Positions 50,901-60,654 of a stretch of 64,000 nucleotides of DNA are shown here, piece by piece (the first letter of the stretch is position 1; every line of letters starts with the position of its first letter). The stretch is from Apostichopus japonicus (lineage: Eukaryota > Echinodermata > Holothuroidea > Aspidochirotida > Stichopodidae). Under the pieces are notes generated by a model that worked only from the letters and a program-made list of their open reading frames with translations, searched no databases and was not told where the DNA came from. Where the stretch lies: contig NC_092565.1 of assembly GCF_037975245.1 (NCBI RefSeq), positions 7,432,999 to 7,496,998 of the forward strand, written 5' to 3'. The position numbers and the translations under genes were made by a program.

Positions 50901-53900
50901 GCTGAAATTACAACTTTTCAGCTGTTAAACAGCATTCCCCTTTTAATTATACTGAAGAAGAGAGTTTGTCACATCCAGTACATCTCGAAAGAAAGCTTTT
51001 ATCTCAAGTTGAAATTAATGGATTGCTGTATATTGAGGCGGCAAGCAGCTTTGCTTCTCTCTCGCTTTTGTTTCAAAATGCGGACTCAGACGGTTTCGTA
51101 GCTCATTCCTCTTTTCTATATTTTTGTTGCCTTGTAGAGTAACCAGGGGGGCGACATTCAATAACATAACGATGCGGGAGGGAGACGAAATACTGCAAAT
51201 CAACAAAGAAAACACCGACAATCTTGAAATGGAGGATTTAACGGAACAGGAGGTAAGTAGTGTATGCATTCTGGAGGTGACAGGGAAAATGCGTGGAAAT
51301 GGAAAGGAAAAAAAAGGTCTATACTTCAAGAAAAATGGCAGGTCAAGCTTTAATTCTGACAGACATGTGCCTTGCAAGTAACTTATCCCAAGAAGGCAGT
51401 TTAAAAGTGACCAGTGTTTCTTCTTTCAGACTATCCTGCGATGTGTATGTATATGTATATTAGATCCTCCTGCATGCAGGAAATTGCGAAGAAGCCTCAT
51501 TGGCTTATCAAAGCCGCAAGCGGACCGAAACCAGTCTCTTACATGCATATTTAACGTCCATGATTATGAATTGTTAATGGTCAACAACTCTGTAACTGGA
51601 CGACATACATTAATCTGGGAGTGACTCGAACAGGCCACCTTGTGATTGAAAGTTACCGGCGTTAACCACTGAGCTAACACTCCATATAGTTAAAAGGTCA
51701 GGGTATTCCCCTCTCCCCACCCCTCACCTACTGCCCCCATGGCAAAACTGAACTGTGCTTTTTTGCTTTCTCTCTAGCTGAAAATCACCTTCCGGCCTTG
51801 CCAACAAGCACTTTCTTTCCCACACATACAAAATACTGGAGGTGGACTTGGTATAACTTGGGACGGAAATGTCGTAAGTATAGTCAATGAAAGGCACATT
51901 AATAATGTGAGAAACTTCTTGAGAACTTCATTACAAAGATTTAAGAAATTCATGCCACCAACAAGAAAAATAAAGATGCCATGATCTTGTCCCAAACTCC
52001 AGGTGTATCTTGATTTGGTTTTACTGAATGTAGCTGATCCGGTTTTGCCCGATAAATTTTAATCGAGAAATTAATTAAAGTCGGTATCTGCTCATCTGTC
52101 AATGTAATCTTTCACACTTCCAAGTGTCATGAAAGAAAGCCAACTTTTGACAGGAATATGTGATTTTTTCGATGAGGATAAATGTTTTGGACATTGCAGC
52201 CAAAAAAGTGATCTGTCTGTTAAATCCTGTGAAAATATGTTATCACAGGAGAGATTTATGAATTGTCTTGTTTCTAGTAAGGATGGGGTTGTTTTTTATC
52301 CTGAAAAGTTTAGAAATTACCTAGGAAGAAAATGTAAAAGTTACACAATCTAAATTACGTTGACCTAAAAGTACAAGTAACACATCAGTATGTACAGCAG
52401 GAGAACAGAGTTCAATTCTGTTTTGTTTTTTGTTCTCTTTTCTGATTGTAAAGTTCGGTAATTGTTCACAGGGAGTGTCACTGCCCGACAAGTCCTATAG
52501 GGTTTGTTAGTACCCTTCCTCACACAAGTTTTGTTTCTTATCTCTGTCTATGCTTTATGTCATACTTTAAATAAATGAAAAAATGAAAATCTAGTCTTCA
52601 TCAAGTTTGCAGAACCACATCTCCGGTTTCATTTGTAGAGTTAAAGTACTATGAATAACGTACAGACGATCTGTATCCATTTTTGTCCCAAACGCCGTTG
52701 ATGATAAAAAAAGCTATTTGTCACTATAGCGCTACATTTGGTTTAAGTAAAGATATTACCAACAAGATAGTCAACCAACCATAATAGAAATTTAACAATT
52801 TTTTAATGTGTAAAGAAATATCCTTCAATGAAATATCCTTCAATGTTTTTTTTTCGAAATGAACAATATAAATCTGACAGCAATTTATTTCATGACAAAA
52901 GTTTGACGGTTTCAACCTTTAAATCTGGCTTTGACACTTGCGTTTATGGTTTAAGACAGAGGATGGGTAGGCTACTGAATGGATCCTGTGGGCGGTGCTG
53001 AAAGTTTGTACCCAATCTTCAGGGCATAACACTTTTATATAAAGGATTTACCTATACTCCTGTAAAATGGTAATCTAACATTAATAAATAGTCCAAGAAA
53101 AGATCAGGTAATTCTATATAGGATACACTATCGATCTGATGTGTTGAAGTATCGGATCACAAGTCAGAGCCTTTATTAAAAAGTACCCAAAAACTATATC
53201 ATTCCGAGCCATAAGGTTTCTTACAAGAGCGGCATTAATAAGTTCTTGAAAGACTCCTAGCGAGACACATTTAAATCCATGAGGGTGGCATCCATTCTGT
53301 ACACAGACTGTAATATGCCCACCTAGTGTGGTCTTAGGATTTAGTCTTTCATAACATCAAGCTTAACTTGTTCTTCACTTCATTTCGTTTTAAGGTGGTG
53401 GATATTACAGATGGCCCATTTGTGGAAGAAGCTCGCAAGAAATCGCTTACAGAAGAAGGCAATCCGTTTTGTCTTACCCACTGCAATGGATACTTCATTC
53501 CTCTTCACCGCACCAATCCTGAAAAGGTAGACTACCATTTGGACCATTTTTTTTTTTTTTACCGCATATATGCTGCAGAATATTGTCACAGATATGGAGG
53601 GCTAGGACTATCAATGCAGTATTTATGGCTCGTTGAAGCTTTCATGAATCACTGTATTAGAAGCATTGTACGGACTTTAGACTAGCCTGGCATAATTCCG
53701 ATCCCTAAATTTCAGCTGATGTTCTTTCGGTGATTGAGTTGTTGACGGTCGACTTGATCCACTAAATTGTTAAGAAACCATTGAAAACAACTACTGTAAG
53801 TGCAGGTTTCAGGTTTTGAGGACAAATACCTCAGACAAGAGAGATTAATTTTTAAGTGGCTGGATTATGAAGTTCAACCCTGCACCGCTCTTGAAGCCGG

Positions 53901-54393
53901 CCCCCTCAGATGGGCAACGCAGAGCTCAAGGGGGTATTTGTTAAGGTTGATCCCAAGGAGCACTATATAAGAAAGTTTTACCACAGAAAGAATCAGGTCA
54001 CAGAGAGTTATAATTTCGGCTAGTCAGCTTTTACTGGAATAGTATGTTGTCTTCATGTTGGTGACTGAAAGGTTTTAGTTGAGGAATTTGAAGTTTTTTG
54101 AAGTTATTTGAAGTATTTGAAGTTATTTGAAATATTTGAAGTTTTAGTTGAAGTATTTGAAGTTTTTTGAAGTTTTAGTTGAAGTATTTGAAGTTTTAGT
54201 TGAAGTTTCTTGAAGTAGTTGAAGTTATTTGAAGAACTTGAAGTTTTAGTTGAAGTATTTGAAACCTGTTACAACACCTCTTCTACTTTCTTCTCTTCAA
54301 AAGCAGATGCAGGATGTTTTCAGGAAGGCTGGAGATAAGCTGAGCTTGATATTCCAACCGGTACTGAGAATGAAGGCTGTGGCAGGAAGGTAG
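37401..54393 (+). CDS. Zinc-ribbon / tandem PDZ protein (12 exons, 449 aa)
   Basis: Exons: 37401-37500, 42725-42820, 44059-44114, 44591-44796, 46737-46896, 47843-47972, 49340-49439, 50591-50662, 51138-51252, 51778-51873, 53395-53526, 54307-54393. They sum to 1350 nt, every phase agrees, and the frame ends at TAG. A zinc ribbon uses C38, C43, C54 and C57. Residues ~68-167 look like a PH-type fold (beta-rich, ending in a short helix); this is tentative. Y174 (YDRP) and Y198 (YEVL) follow. PDZ1 (~284-352) has REGDEILQIN, and PDZ2 (~346-440) has the GLGI loop at 368-371. The PDZ pair matches that of the minus-strand gene at 15479-23643 in order, spacing and intron phases. A cytoplasmic or membrane scaffold role is inference. 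A possible ATTAAA lies at 54773-54778. Confidence 0.85.
38085..38255 (-). mobile_element. tRNA-derived SINE
   Basis: Read on the minus strand: an A-box-like 'atggtcaagtggttaaggc', a B box GGTTCAAGTCC (plus 38197-38207), then a body with 'tgtgtccttgaggcaagg' and 'cacccaggtgtataaatg'. The body matches the SINE at 42955-43125. It lies in intron 1 of the zinc-ribbon PDZ gene. Confidence 0.82.
38679..39040. mobile_element. hAT-like MITE, copy 2, with perfect 8-bp TSD
   Basis: TIRs caagggcgtaggaa and ttcctacgccactg bound 362 bp. The target duplication ccttgagt is exact on both sides (38671-38678 and 39041-39048). It is inverted relative to the copy at 32138-32502, and the intact TSD suggests a fairly recent insertion. 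It is in intron 1 of the zinc-ribbon PDZ gene. Confidence 0.9.
40165..40725 (+). repeat. 82-bp tandem repeat in intron 1
   Basis: Seven highly similar units contain 'ggagcctagtacttgtatac', 'cataccatgggacattc' and 'aggtcagcagtaccactg'. High similarity suggests recent expansion. Confidence 0.94.
41831..41895. repeat. (TA)n microsatellite
   Basis: About 60 bp of TA repeat in intron 1 of the zinc-ribbon PDZ gene. Confidence 0.96.
42725..42820 (+). CDS. Zn-ribbon PDZ gene, exon 2 (zinc ribbon)
   Basis: This exon encodes VLCGKESCGANLPEDANF then CLKCGE, a C-x4-C-x10-C-x2-C zinc ribbon. Two AGs compete as acceptor. The second, ATCTCTTCCAG, is chosen because the first gives a stop in frame. The donor is GTGAGG. 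Confidence 0.85.
42955..43125 (-). mobile_element. tRNA-derived SINE, same family
   Basis: On the minus strand the head has 'ggccaattggctaaggcg' (A box) and GGTTCGATTCC (B box, plus 43059-43069). The body has 'ttgtgtccttgggcaagat' and 'cacccaggggttaaatg'. It lies in intron 2 of the zinc-ribbon PDZ gene. Confidence 0.85.
43205..43570 (+). repeat. C-rich minisatellite
   Basis: Tandem units of about 30-60 bp combine 'cactgacccatttcatccc' and 'ctcccctccccactgaccc'. The open frames on both strands come from the repeat. Confidence 0.88.
44059..44114 (+). CDS. Zn-ribbon PDZ gene, exon 3
   Basis: A short exon encoding DSAVEEKITFDKFDCDLQP. The acceptor is TCAAACAG and the donor GTGAGC. Confidence 0.83.
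44591..44796 (+). CDS. Zn-ribbon PDZ gene, exon 4
   Basis: This exon encodes the beta-rich region with GVMTIRCDT and VLLISPT, possibly the core of a PH-like fold. The acceptor is GATTTTCTAG and the donor GTAAGT; it ends in phase 2. Confidence 0.85.
46737..46896 (+). CDS. Zn-ribbon PDZ gene, exon 5
   Basis: This exon encodes a Cys-containing helix and a basic linker with VEYDRPSPRRKHR and SSGYEVLQEK. The acceptor is CTCTTTACAG and the donor GTAATC. Confidence 0.83.
47843..47972 (+). CDS. Zn-ribbon PDZ gene, exon 6
   Basis: This exon encodes FEEDIQYLYNIELSLRLID, a probable helix. The acceptor is CTGTTTTCAG. The donor is GTAAGT, and the same donor motif is repeated in the following tandem array. 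Confidence 0.82.
47973..48850 (+). repeat. ~100-bp tandem repeat carrying repeated 5' splice-site motifs
   Basis: About eight units, spaced 95-107 bp, begin at the exon 6 donor. Each contains 'tctcagtacttaagtattc', 'gtgtaggaatagttctt' and then TAGGTAAGTAAGT, a near-ideal U1 donor sequence (near 48065, 48171, 48277, 48372, 48478, 48582, 48685, 48781). The true donor at 47973 is in register with them. Confidence 0.9.
49340..49439 (+). CDS. Zn-ribbon PDZ gene, exon 7
   Basis: This exon encodes a Ser/Asn-rich linker, ESTSSSECGIISLNDENK. The acceptor is CTGTACAG and the donor GTTAGA; it ends in phase 2. Confidence 0.78.
50591..50662 (+). CDS. Zn-ribbon PDZ gene, exon 8
   Basis: This exon encodes the first part of PDZ1, REVTLTKDQLNSLQ. 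The acceptor is CCTTTTCGCAG and the donor GTAAGT; it ends in phase 2. Confidence 0.82.
51138..51252 (+). CDS. Zn-ribbon PDZ gene, exon 9
   Basis: This exon encodes the PDZ1 core with MREGDEILQIN. The acceptor is TTGCCTTGTAG and the donor GTAAGT; it ends in phase 0. Confidence 0.87.
51615..51688 (-). other. tRNA-like relic
   Basis: On the minus strand, 'ttagctcagtggttaacgc' resembles an A box and 'tgttcgagtcac' a B box; ggagtg and cactcc could pair as an acceptor stem. The T-stem does not form, so it is probably a tRNA pseudogene or SINE head rather than a working tRNA. Confidence 0.4.
51778..51873 (+). CDS. Zn-ribbon PDZ gene, exon 10
   Basis: This exon encodes the end of PDZ1 and the GGGLGITWDGN loop of PDZ2. 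The acceptor is TTTCTCTCTAG and the donor GTAAGT; phase 0 at both ends. Confidence 0.86.
53395..53526 (+). CDS. Zn-ribbon PDZ gene, exon 11
   Basis: This exon encodes the PDZ2 middle with CNGYFIPLHR, matching NGRYIPF of the other gene. The acceptor is TTCGTTTTAAG and the donor GTAGAC. Confidence 0.84.
54085..54265 (+). repeat. (TTGAAGTnn)n low-complexity repeat
   Basis: A chain of 'ttgaagtatttgaagtt' and 'ttttagttgaag' variants, directly before the terminal exon of the zinc-ribbon PDZ gene. Confidence 0.9.
54307..54393 (+). CDS. Zn-ribbon PDZ gene, exon 12 (terminal)
   Basis: This exon encodes the last PDZ2 strand, KLSLIFQPVL, and ends at TAG 54391-54393. The acceptor follows a long pyrimidine tract and AAAGCAG. 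Confidence 0.82.
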   Translation: MQDVFRKAGDKLSLIFQPVLRMKAVAGR

Positions 54394-55125
54394 TGCGGTG
54401 TTACCCGGTCTCAGCCCGTAACCGGTGCTTGTAAAACTTCACACTATGATGCAATTGACTGCAGTCGAGAACAGCCTTCATCATAAAGAACCAATCACAG
54501 CATATCAATTCACTTTACAGGGTTGTCAGATGGTGCTGTAAAGTATTCTCACTTTGATGTAAGAATGAACGTTGGATGCAACTTAAGGTTCATAGGAATC
54601 GCCAGTCATAACAGTCTTCATGACACTATGATGCAATTCGTGGGAGTCGGAAAAACAGTTGGCCATGATTGTCTGCACACTGCCATCCGATTTCAAGGGT
54701 TCACAGATGGCGCTGTAAATGTTAAGTATGGAAATTGGAAAAGATTGGACAGCCCTTTAAATTGTGATGGATATTAAAGCCTTCAGGGCTGTAGTGAAAT
54801 TGTTGTATATAGACTTCATGTAAAACATATCTGATTTAAATTAATGCAGTTTGAGTTGGGTCAAGTAGGAACTTTACTTAAACTTCTATTCTATTCACAA
54901 AACCATCCATAAGGTAAACTCTCACCTCAATTGAAGGTGGTGTTTCTGGAAATTTGTTAGCAAATATTACGAAGAGAGTTTTTATTACTGACAAACATCC
55001 AGCGTCATATCAGATTATTTTACAGAGAGGTTTGAAAACTGACCTTTAGCAAGAGAGAGACCGTATAGTTTTATTTCCTTCTTTTTGTTAAAAGACACAT
55101 GGTTTGAACCAAGTCAAATTTTACT

Positions 55126-56213
55126 GAATCAAACTTTTACATTGAGATGTACATATCGTTGATAAATTTATAAACCCTTTTTTCTGGGGAAAAAACTCCA
55201 GACCCTTTTTGTGAGAGTAGCTTTCAGGACCCTGGATCCACCACAGCTTAAAGGCATTGAAGACTCGCTCCAAACTGCGTGCGGCCATTTGAAAACGTTA
55301 ACTTTCCGTTGCTTGCAAGTGAAGTTTTTTGTGTCGCTACAAAATGCAGACAGTATTGAAACGTGATACCTTGTTATCTTTAGCTGGACCTGAGATGTCC
55401 ATCACTGTGTTGTAGGTATTGACCACAGCTGTATGTACTGACTGTACACTAGTGTCTAATTACCGACGGATGCAAGCTGTTCGTGTGTATTTTCTGGGAT
55501 TGCTGGTGGAATCTAACACTTCTGTTACACCTCATTCGAAACTAGGTCAGATTACCTGCATTAGACGTTTCTTTTTGCGCGAGTCTTCACACCCTTTAAT
55601 GCTGTTGGTAATGGCATACCAGAATTTTTGGCATTTGTTACAATCTATCTTTCTTTGATGATGAATCAAACTTTTATATTGAAATGTATATATTGTTGAT
55701 AAATTTATAAACCCTTTTTCTGGGGAAAAACTCCAGACCCTCTTTGTGAGAGTCCCTTTCAGGACCCTGGATCCCCCACAGCTTAAAGGCATTGAAGGCT
55801 CGCCCCAAGCCGTGTGCGGCCATTTCAAAATGTTAACTTTCCGTGAAGTTTTTTTTCGTGTCGCTGCAAAATGCAGACAGTAGTGAAATGTGATACCTTG
55901 TTATCTTTAGCTAGACCTGAGATGTCCATTGCTGTATTGTTTTTACACTGTGCTGTTGGAATTGACAGCAGCTGTATGTATTGACTGTGTACACTAGTGT
56001 CTAATTACCGACGGTAGGAAGCTGTGTGTGTATTTTCTGGGATCGATGGTGGTGTCTAACAATTCTGTTACACCTCATTCAAAACTAGGTCAGATTACCT
56101 GCATTAGACATTTCTTTTTGCGCGAGTCTTCACACCCTTTAATGCTGTTGGTAATGGCTTGTATACCAGAATTTTTGGCATTTGTTACAATCAACTGGTC
56201 TTTCTATGAGGAT
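55126..56213 (+). repeat. 536-bp tandem duplication
   Basis: Copy 1 (55126-55661) and copy 2 (55662 to about 56213) align nearly throughout, starting at 'gaatcaaacttttac'. Short open frames shared by both copies are a by-product; they carry no recognised domain. Confidence 0.92.
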
Positions 56214-56538
56214 GCATTAGTCTTGGGAATGAGTTTCATGAGAAGGGATGGAAATGCTGACAGGAACCGGTGCCTGCAGTGGTGTTACCATATATATTTT
56301 TTGATTATTATTTTGTTCATCAATTGAACAATGCAGATGTATGCTATTCAAATCTGTTGTACCATTGCAGCCTATTTATCATACATAGAGAGAAAGAGAG
56401 TTAGTTTTATTAATATATTGTATGTTGTAAATTAATGGAGAAAGAAACTTTTTCACTAGAATTAATAGTCTCTCAGAGTTGTGGTATATCTCTTCTTTGT
56501 CTCTTTGTACTTCTTGTGTGCTAAATATTTACTTGGTA

Positions 56539-56660
<122 letters not shown>

Positions 56661-57790
56661 AATATATACAGACACAACATTAATGTGATAATTAACATAT
56701 TAATTATGCACCCAACTCACATAATATCTTTTCATATTACCCTCTCTCACTTGACTCCGTATACTTCACGATTAGAGCCAGAAGTTAGGAGATTTGGTAG
56801 GTAGTAATTACAATACACTCTCCACAATGATACCCTCAAAATACAAATGTTAACCGCATCAATCAGTAACGATTCACAGCAAAATATTGCTGAGAAAATT
56901 TATAAAAATATACCAATTAGTTACAAATCCTCCAGTACAGGACAACTTTTAAACCATCATTTGTAAGTCACAAATCTCTTACAGAAAAAAAATCTGATCC
57001 AGTTTGTCACTCTGTGCCAGCTACAAATGTAACAGCATTTTAAATATCTGTTTATTCAAAGTTCAATAAAATTCAAAACAAGTATTAAAAAAAGATCTAT
57101 TATATTTTGTCCATTTAGGTCCAAACAATTTGAGTACCAAAAATTGTGGGGTCACGAGCACTGTTTGGGTCAAAACAAACTTTGGTTCACACTTTTTCTT
57201 TTTTTTTGTGAAAAAAATGTTGGTCCGAAAAACTGTTGGTCCAAAAATATAAAGTCCCAACATAAGTTTGGTCACAAAATATTGGGGTCACAAAACAACT
57301 TCTCTTGGTACAAACAAATTATTGGATGAAAAAAAAGGTCCGAACATTTTATTTTTGTCGGAACACAGAGACGTCGAAACAAAGGGGATGTCACCATTCT
57401 AGCACAATAAGTTGGTTCCCTGTTGCTGGAATATGAAGCACAGTGCTTACACATGTATGGTGCAACCATGGAGCTGCTACTCTAACGTAGCAGCACCCTG
57501 GTGCAACCCTGGTCACTTCACATACACAATGTTAGGGTCAAGTATCTCTCCAGATTTAATATGGCAAAACGTTAAGAACTGTTTAACTGTAATAGTAAAC
57601 ACCTTGTCTAAGGTTCAAACCCCAGAAGGTGAAATCTCAATATTCTGCCTTTCCTCCTTCCAATCTCCACCAGAGATATCATTTTGATTTTCTGCTCTTT
57701 TCCTCCTTCCATTCACTCCTTGATAAACACACTCCGTTCCATTTTTGAAGAAAAAAATTTCGATTAAAACATTGAACACTTCTATCGCTT

Positions 57791-57966
57791 AGCATGCAAC
57801 TTCCGAGGAACAACACAAAACCGGAAAACATTTATGAACAACAAAGGTTTGATTTGCCTGCTTTGAAATCACGTACCACTGGCAAGCAGAGCCTTATATT
57901 CAGAGAGTTGCGACAACTCAGGTCCGGGAATTTTGGATCACGTGACCTCATGGCACCATTTTGGGG
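57791..57966 (+). repeat. Rearranged repeat, parts shared with 60.1 and 60.5 kb
   Basis: The left part (about 57791-57853: 'gcaactt', 'aaaaccggaaaac', 'aacaacaaaggttt') recurs in the same orientation at 60508-60570. The right part (57883-57966: 'gagttgcgacaactc', 'ccattttggggcc') recurs inverted at 60080-60170. This points to a mobile or shuffled repeat. Confidence 0.75.
57938..57945. promoter_or_regulatory. Palindromic E-box TCACGTGA
   Basis: A USF/MITF-type E-box about 94 bp upstream of the THAP exon's ATG. Motif match only; it lies inside the repeated block. Confidence 0.25.
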
Positions 57967-58038
57967 CCAACTAATTCTGGCCGTAAGATCAACAACAACG
58001 TACGTTCGAGCAGTCAACATCTGCGCTGCCATCACAGA

Positions 58039-58190
58039 ATGCCTGGCTGTTCAGCGTGGGGCTGTTCGAATCGTCCCGAAAATGGGTCAGAGCTGTTCAG
58101 ATTTCCAACAAACCCAGATCGGAGGAAAACTTGGAAGGCGAATGTAAACAGCTTCACTGGAAGGCGAACTCCAATCACAAACTTTGCGAT
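58039..58190 (+). CDS. THAP-type zinc finger, first exon (partial)
   Basis: Fifty codons plus two bases open with MPGCSAWGCSNRPENG and continue through LFRFPTNPDRRKTWKANV. This is the start of a THAP (C2CH) DNA-binding domain: C4 and C9 are the first zinc ligands, followed by the conserved NR, FP and Trp positions. A GTGAGT donor follows at 58191. The second half of the domain, with its C-x2-H pair, should be in the next exon, but I could not find it before 64000. The gene either continues past the window or is a broken copy. THAP domains also occur in P-element-derived proteins. An upstream frame covering the same bases is different and not THAP. Confidence 0.7.
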
Positions 58191-59587
58191 GTGAGTACTT
58201 CACCTAGGCCTAGGCCTAGTACAATGAACTAAGTTTCGTAACACTAGGCCTAGCCTAGTCCATAACCAGGACTGTGGGTTACACCACACAGTCCTTACAG
58301 CTATGTATGGTGCACTGTGCAATGTACATACACACATACTGTAGTTAACAACACAGAAAACAGAGCATAATTTCAGGCATGAAAATGGTCTATTTTTAAA
58401 AAGTTCTGATCAAGAAAGTTGCGATGATGGGATGAGATCTGTTATAAGGTGCATAAAAATATCTCTGCAAAGTTTAGTGAGTATATTCCTTAAATTGAAG
58501 GCTCCAGCGTGGCAAGACAAATCGGGGATCTACGAAGCACAGTGTGCAATACAAAGCACCAAGGGCTAGCCTAGCCCCTAATGAAAAACTGCTCGACTCC
58601 ATTGAGTCATGAGCTTGTTTGGATTATTATTTATGAAAATTTGGGTGGCGATCTGGCAGACAATTGAAATGATTAATCATTCTGCTTTGCACTTGATGAT
58701 TTGAATTGAACTGGTCCAGAACTCCACTATCTTCTATTAAATAATATTGAAAAATTAGGTTACTAAAATATCACTGTAGGCTAGGTAAAAATATTTCCTA
58801 GAACATTGTGTCCTGTTAGAGGATAGCAGGTAAAACTAACAGAGTCAACTGAAAGCCATAGGCCTAATTAGGCTCAGGAATCATGTTTGTCCATGTCATA
58901 CATAGGTACAGTATACAGATCCTAATTCATATTCTTACAACCGGGCAGTTCCAAGCAAAAGAGGACATACAGTAACCCAGGAAATTCAATTTGACTGAGC
59001 CTAGGCCTAGCATTTTACCGTGGTTGGCGGGCAACTCCCCCCCCGGCAATCCCCCCCCCAAAAAACGACTCTAATTTTCGACTTCTGACAACATATTTAT
59101 GCTTCTGTTTGGGGGGAGAGGGTTGTCCGGGGGGTGTTGTCTGGTCACGATTACCTTATCCATTAATAGTAGAAGCCCATGCCTAGTAATAGAGGCACAA
59201 TTGGTATTTTAAAGAATTTCTGACTTTTTGGATCCTATAGTATATAGATGCAGCTTTTTCAAGTTATTAGACATAAAATTCGTAGATAAAAGCCTGACTC
59301 TCATACAAAAATATTCTGAAGTAGATCTTTTCAAATTCCAGCAGCAGCTTAGTTCTCATAACGCTGAAATATCCTACTCACATATACCATATGTTTGCGA
59401 TGTGAGTTCCAGATTAGTGGGAGGGATTAATTCATTTTTTTCCCGACGTGGCTGTTTATATCCGACCGACGAGACCAATTGTGATACCCCGAAACAATCA
59501 CCCTCCCCTGCCCCACATGTCACCTTTAACCCTGCGCTCTAAATTTTGTGGGACTGGAACACAGACAAAATGTGATTGGTCCATTTA

Positions 59588-59601
59588 GTTACCATAGCAA
59601 C
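59588..59601. promoter_or_regulatory. RFX X-box motif
   Basis: GTTACCATAGCAAC fits the RFX consensus GTNRCCNNRGYAAC at every fixed position. An inverted CCAAT (ATTGG) lies about 15 bases before it. Confidence 0.5.
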
Positions 59602-59737
59602 CAATTTTCAAAGACCTAGCTTCATGATTTTGTGCACCATGTCAGTTCCAGTCACATGTCCAAATATCAACTTCGTCAGCCATTGCTAGCTCAAGTTACA
59701 GTTACTCCCAATTTTGACCAATCACAGGCTTTGTTTG

Positions 59738-59751
59738 GTTACCATGGCAAC
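59738..59751. promoter_or_regulatory. RFX X-box motif
   Basis: GTTACCATGGCAAC is a perfect RFX X-box, 150 bp after the first. A CCAAT box lies about 20 bases upstream. Confidence 0.5.
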
Positions 59752-60079
59752 AATGGAAGAATGTACATTATTCCGCAACTGTGCAATATGTGTTACAATA
59801 TGATATATAACCAGTCATAATACAATTTTACCGTACCAGAATATCAACTGTTGAATTTGGACTTCCAAATGTGCCAACCTCATCCCCTTGAACTTGAGCG
59901 CAGCCAATCCCTCCCCCCCCCCCCCTCCCGTTCGACACTCGACGACCTACTTACACAGCCTCGGCGCATAAAAGCACCACAACATGAGCAGGCCAAAAAT
60001 AAAACCCAGAATCCCGCTCACACTTCTGCAATGCCATCGAAAAATTCCCCTATCCACCTGAACGCCCATTCCCACACAT

Positions 60080-60170
60080 ACTGTATGTTGCCCATTTGGC
60101 CCCAAAATGGGGCCCAAATTTCAGTTGTCGCAACTCTCTGTATATAAGGCTCTGCTGGCAAGATGCGTCG
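60080..60170 (-). repeat. Inverted copy of part of the 57.9-kb repeat
   Basis: Contains 'ttggccccaaaatgg', 'agttgtcgcaactctctg' and 'ataaggctctgct', the reverse complement of 57883-57966 with some changes. Confidence 0.78.
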
Positions 60171-60507
60171 AGCGCCCTCTTTGGAAACTTCTTTTGCCAA
60201 AATTTACCCAAAATCGATTTCGCCCAAATGACGTAACCGGGGGTAACAGATGCTCAGGAGCCCAAATCTGCAACTCCCAGGTCCATATCTGCTTCCGTTC
60301 GGGAGATACGTGGTCCCAAAGGACCCGATAGAAATATGTGTTCTTTATAAGTGCAAAATTTGGAAAACCCCCTCTTTTCAGCCCCCTCTCTTGTCCTCTC
60401 TGAAACACCCATCGACATTAAAAGTAGACGTGGAGTAGAAGACACCCTTGTCTTTGTTATACACCAATTTCGTGTAATTATCTGACCGGGAAAGGCTTTT
60501 TTCGCTC

Positions 60508-60570
60508 AGTTTGCAACTTCAGAAGAACAATAGAAAACCGGAAAACTTTTCGGGACAACAAAAGGTTTTA
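60508..60570 (+). repeat. Direct copy of part of the 57.8-kb repeat
   Basis: Contains 'gcaacttcagaagaacaat', 'aaaaccggaaaac' and 'acaacaaaaggttt', matching 57791-57853. Confidence 0.75.
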
Positions 60571-60654
60571 AACCTTTGTTCGTCGTAAAAGTTTTTCACT
60601 CGTACTTTTTTTTGAGGTGAAAAAACTTGTTGTCGCAAAGGCGATAAATGTGTA

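Larger units (their letters stand above)
58191..60654. other. Non-coding or intronic stretch after the THAP exon
   Basis: No convincing exon. Open frames at 59228-59542 and 59851-60147 lack recognisable domains. Two RFX-type X-boxes and poly-C runs (near 59040 and 59915) are present. Rearranged repeats begin at 60080. Confidence 0.5.

Noticed and set aside
51615..51688. Working tRNA gene on the minus strand
   Set aside because: A and B boxes are recognisable, but the T-stem fails and the anticodon arm is poor; kept only as a tRNA-like relic.
55419..56327. Two similar open frames that look like a duplicated gene
   Set aside because: Their likeness follows from the 536-bp DNA duplication; the frames diverge at the ends and have no known domain.
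59228..59542. Possible second exon of the THAP gene
   Set aside because: No C-x2-H pair or THAP tail motif, and no good acceptor in the required phase.
59851..60147. Pro/Ser-rich frame
   Set aside because: It runs into the inverted repeat at 60080 and poly-C; no support as a coding exon.
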